DNA from: Sipunculus nudus
Lineage: Eukaryota > Annelida > Sipuncula > Golfingiida > Sipunculidae
Reading direction: 5' to 3'
DNA length: 64,000 nucleotides
Assembly (NCBI GenBank): GCA_026874595.1
Contig: CM049315.1
Location: forward strand, 74,600,401-74,664,400
The notes beneath the pieces are model-generated. The model saw only the letters and a list, made by a program, of their open reading frames with translations, had not been told where the DNA came from and made no database searches. The translations under genes and the position numbers were made by a program. This document shows positions 60,248-64,000 of the stretch, one piece after another. Numbering within the stretch: the stretch's first letter is position 1; the number at the start of each line of letters is the position of its first letter.

Positions 60248-61154
60248 AAAGAGGAAAACAAAGTTTTATTCCTCATAATCAGAAGAGATCCTACTAAAGT
60301 TAGGCTTCCCTGTGTCTGTAAGCCCAGAGAGGATAGAAGTAGAAGCTAGCCCTAGAAAAGCTACTCAGCACAGATTAGCCCCTGGTGGCAGGCTGGTTAA
60401 TGATATATTAGACCTAACACCTGGCGTGTGGTCCAGCACTGATCTGATGCTTATCACCAGTTCCTGTAAGTACCTGGTACTGGAACTGATGCTGATCTGA
60501 TGCTGTTACCATGGTTCCACTGGTAGTCATTCCTTACTCACACTTGCTGAATTAATTATTGGGGTGAACCAATTCATCGAACAATCGACTGATTAAATTC
60601 CAACTCCTCAATTAAATTGTAATCGATTCTGAACCTCAAAATTGTTTAATTTTGATTATTATTTTATGCAAGCACCACCCGAAACTATAAGTGAGTTGTG
60701 AACTTTGACAGAGCACACTATGATGTTGAGATTATTTATTGTGGAAATGCTGAAGAAATAGTCTCAATTCTCACCCGCTAATCACTCCACTCGCAAAGAA
60801 ATGAAAATGGCGGTAATGAACAAAGGTCAAACCAAATTCTTCCTTTATTTTACTAAAATTAATTAACATCCACTGTGGTTAAATATAAAATTTTATGTAC
60901 AAGTATGTCTGAAATTTTGTACTCAAGTAATAACTGAATCGAGAATCATTTCAAAGGTAAAGAATCGATTAATTAAATTGATTCAAAGGTCCCTTACAAG
61001 TCACAGGCCTAACTATTATTTTTTTACTTTTTTTTATACTTAAACAAGTGTCACTCAGAATATAAAGATGTTCAAGTAACTGGTGCCTCATTTTGGGCAT
61101 ACACTGCTTTTCCTTACTCTTTAGCATTTTATAGAGTTCACAATGGTCCAGTCA

Positions 61155-61452
61155 CTCCAAATTGTGGGATGTTCACAAAATCGTATTTGCATTCACTTAC
61201 CTGGTAAATATTAACCAGATTCATTCATGCAAAAGGACTATACATTTGTGAATATTTCTTAATGAGTTTCCTGAATCTGGATCAAGTGCCAGATCCACAC
61301 CAAAATCTGATCCATTCTTCACTGGCCGATTCCCAAAATACCATTAACCTATCATGAGATTCATTTCATGTCTGCTAGAGATATTGTTTTGAACAAACAC
61401 ACAAACACGCACTCGAATGGGGAAGAACATATACCCTCCTGGCAGAAGCAAT
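61155..61452 (+). repeat. Dispersed repeat family B, copy 4
   Basis: Markers include gcattcacttacctgg, tgtgaatatttcttaatgag, ccagatccacaccaaaat, gaacaaacacacaaacacgc and taccctcctggcagaagcaa. Confidence 0.72.
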
Positions 61453-62228
61453 AAACAGGAATGGGATAAACAAGAAACTGAGGCTTGTGAACACCTGCTG
61501 TTGGTGTACAGTTTATCTCATTTACAGTAATTCTAATGACCAATGACCACCTCAGAACAGTGACCACTTGTTCACAAACCAAATTCTATTTTGCTCTTCA
61601 TATGAGACCCCATTTAGACATATGATTACTGCTCGTTGCTGAAAAAAATGTTAATTTTAATTAAGATTCATCTAGTTCATAGTACAGGTCTGTCAACAGA
61701 ATGGGGTGGGGATGGGGGGGGGGGGGGGGGAGGGGTGCCAGAGAAAAAGGCTCCCTGTGGTATGGTATTAACTGCAGACAGCCTGATCAAGCTCAGCTCA
61801 GTGGAGAGAGGGCTTGCCCTAGTGATGGGATTGCATAACATTATGCCAACAGCCTAGGGAGCATAGAGAGCTGCACTGAATGACCTACAGTCACCAAAGT
61901 GGACTGCTTGACAATGTAAGGGAATACAACAAGAGTCTCCAAAAAAAATTCAATAACTAGCCTAATTTTGCAGCTTTTATTTTCAAATTGCATATTTTAA
62001 CAGATTAAATCCTTATGTGTTCATGCTGTGAAAATTTAATCCACAGTACTTATGAGAATGTGAGCAGTTCCTTGAGATATCCCACTGGTGGTTGTAATCT
62101 CCCGGTTTTACTGTAGAGTTATATCTTCATGATCAGTGCAGATGATATTTACGTCATTGAATGGAATATGACCATAATAAAACTTTAGGGCTACAAAGGT
62201 CTGGAAAAGGCATATTTCTGTATTCTAT

Positions 62229-62518
62229 TTAAGCTAAGAATCCTTATGTATGGAATGCAAAATGCAGCATACGGAATGCATGATGCAGATAGAACCAGCA
62301 TTCATAATTAAATAAGGTGAGATACCTTATGCATGGATAGGGCATGCAGAATGCATATCTGCCAAATGAATTGCTACATGTAGCAATTTTTGCTGGTTCA
62401 TCATGGTATCCAGGGGCAACACATATAAAACATGCATGCTGCCATGCCCATGCATATGAAATTTCTCAACAAGCATTCCATATGCCGCATTCAATACATA
62501 AGAAATCTTAGCTTTAAC
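62229..62518. mobile_element. MITE-like element, copy 2
   Basis: Inverted ends of about 29 bp: taagctaagaatccttatgt atggaatgc at the left, gcattcaatacataagaaat cttagcttta at the right. The interior has repeated gaatgca/tgcattc motifs. It is better preserved than the copy at 40726. The open frame across it is a by-product. Confidence 0.72.
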
Positions 62519-64000
62519 CGCTTCAACAGGCAAGATAATTGATGGTAATGATCAATGTTCTCATATAACGAACTGTTCACAGACTGGGAAACTACATGAT
62601 TCATTTTAATTATGATTAAGAAAATGGCCAATAGAAGGTGCTGAATGCTGCTTAAGGATAAAGATGAAAACAAAACAACACTGATGTGATAATTAACCAC
62701 TTGCCCAGTTTCTGATTTTGTCACACATGTAAACAAACATTAAACAAAAGCACCACAAACGTGCATAATTCGCCTGCCGTGTATCTGGTGACCTCTGATC
62801 TCCTTAAATATGCATGAATTTTTATTAGAAGGTAATTCAGGTAAGATATTTTATTGATTAACATTTCTGATGAGATTTTTCAAAATCCTTTATTTTTTCA
62901 TAAGTTTTCACAGCAACACCACAAAGTAGCCTAGTGAGCTGTAACCTTATTAAATATGCCTGGATGTTGCCGATAATCAACTCAGGCATGATAATCTTTT
63001 GATTAGTAATTATGGTGAGTTTCATGAAAATCCATCAAAGCCCCGGTAAGTTATCGCAGCGACACTAAAAGTTAATGGACAGATGGTATACCATTATACT
63101 CCCATCATATGACAGGCATATAAAAAGTAAAAACTAGATGTTACTTGCCCTACTGGACAAGTATTTTCAAAAGCTAATGTGGAGCCCTGTATGATACATG
63201 AGTAATCTGAAAATTCCAGGCACCCTTGAAACATGTCAGCCTATATACCCATGCAGCACCTGCAACAGCAAAACGACCGTTGATTAGTAACACTTTTTTG
63301 CTGTTTATATGATTCTTTGAGTCTCCAAAGGTTGTCTGGGATTGATTCTCTTATTAACTCAGACGTCTGGTTACAAAGAAAACACTAACTGCTGTGCAAA
63401 CCCAGCGTATAGGTTTGGGTTACAGTACACACATACAGGGGGTTATTACATGAGGCCTGCTGACACTTCAGTTTAGTGTTAACTTCAGCTAGTGCTGGGA
63501 GTTGCTGTCTTGGTCATAATCAACAGCATATCAGCAACCAATAATTGTTTATAAGTGGTTTTTGTGCTGGAAATCAGTTGTAAATTGATGATCAATCACC
63601 AATAATTTTACATTGGCTGACCTCTATTGAATGTGAAGTTTCTGATCAAATATAAAACTGTACATCCTCGTAGTTGATATTTAGGCCTACATATTACTGC
63701 AAATATATCAAATAACGCTTAGAGCCTACATGTGCATATAGTAAACTTAGGTATGAATCTATTAGTTAACACAGATTGTTTTTGATGTTTTTTCATATAA
63801 ATTTTATGAAGTGTACTGCTGTCATTATCAAACCTAACCTTTGTGGAAAAAAATGGCAATGCACGATCGGTCACCAGATCATCTGCATCAGCTGACCAAT
63901 CATCAATTTTAACCGATCATCGGTCTCAACACTTAACTATAGCATTGTGTTTTATCTGTAAAATTGAACATGAATGGGATCTTTTAAAGGAAAATTAATT

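Larger units (their letters stand above)
51208..64000. other. Beyond the first KLHL exon: no exon found
   Basis: Probably a long KLHL intron. I searched for the front part of a BTB domain on the minus strand and did not find it, so the 5' exons probably lie past 64000. The region is AT-rich and carries a 2.6-kb element (53079-55716), three copies of family B, family A reversed, a MITE-like element, and C/G homopolymers at about 57070 and 61716. Confidence 0.55.

Overview
This window is nuclear DNA of an invertebrate animal. It is AT-rich, with short phase-compatible coding exons in long introns, GT-AG splice sites and poly(A) signals. It is dense in interspersed and tandem repeats. tRNA-derived SINEs and elements with a 'GTCCGTC'-rich head that starts TTTTTAGCTCAGCTGA suggest a lophotrochozoan, most likely a bivalve mollusc. 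That assignment is inference; the sequence alone does not name a species.

Two protein-coding genes are supported, arranged tail to tail. On the plus strand, 5749-33762 carries the last 16 coding exons (648 codons plus stop) of a TTC6-like tetratricopeptide-repeat gene. Every intron phase closes, and a 3' UTR with AATAAA lies at 34592. The 5' part of this gene lies before the window. On the minus strand, 51207-42270 carries the last eight coding exons (476 codons plus stop) of a BTB-BACK-Kelch gene of the KLHL1/4/5 group: end of BTB, BACK, and six kelch blades. Its 5' exons lie beyond 64000. Between the two 3' ends (34616-41081) I see only repeats and possible 3' UTR.

The most striking observation is at the end of the KLHL gene. 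Its TGA stop sits where the family normally ends, in the context TGA-CTA-G, the best-known metazoan stop-readthrough context. It is followed in the same exon and the same frame by 395 more open codons (42269-41082), the longest open stretch in the window. The predicted product is a readthrough isoform with a long Ser-rich, apparently disordered tail. This resembles the classic UGA readthrough of Drosophila kelch, here in a different kelch-family member.

A second pattern is that minisatellites sit exactly on splice junctions. Four arrays duplicate an exon/intron boundary with its splice site (12935, 21691, 24173, 50671), and a fifth 53-bp array of about 31 units runs straight into an acceptor (31988). 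In the four boundary duplications, use of a decoy site leads to an early stop.

The rest is repeats: a roughly 4.6-kb intronic element with 13 units of about 339 bp (15336-19935), a related 2.6-kb element in opposite orientation (53079-55716), a hAT-like 1-kb element (20409-21408), a pair of MITE-like elements, six SINE copies and several unnamed dispersed families. No canonical tRNA, rRNA, CRISPR or operon structure is present.
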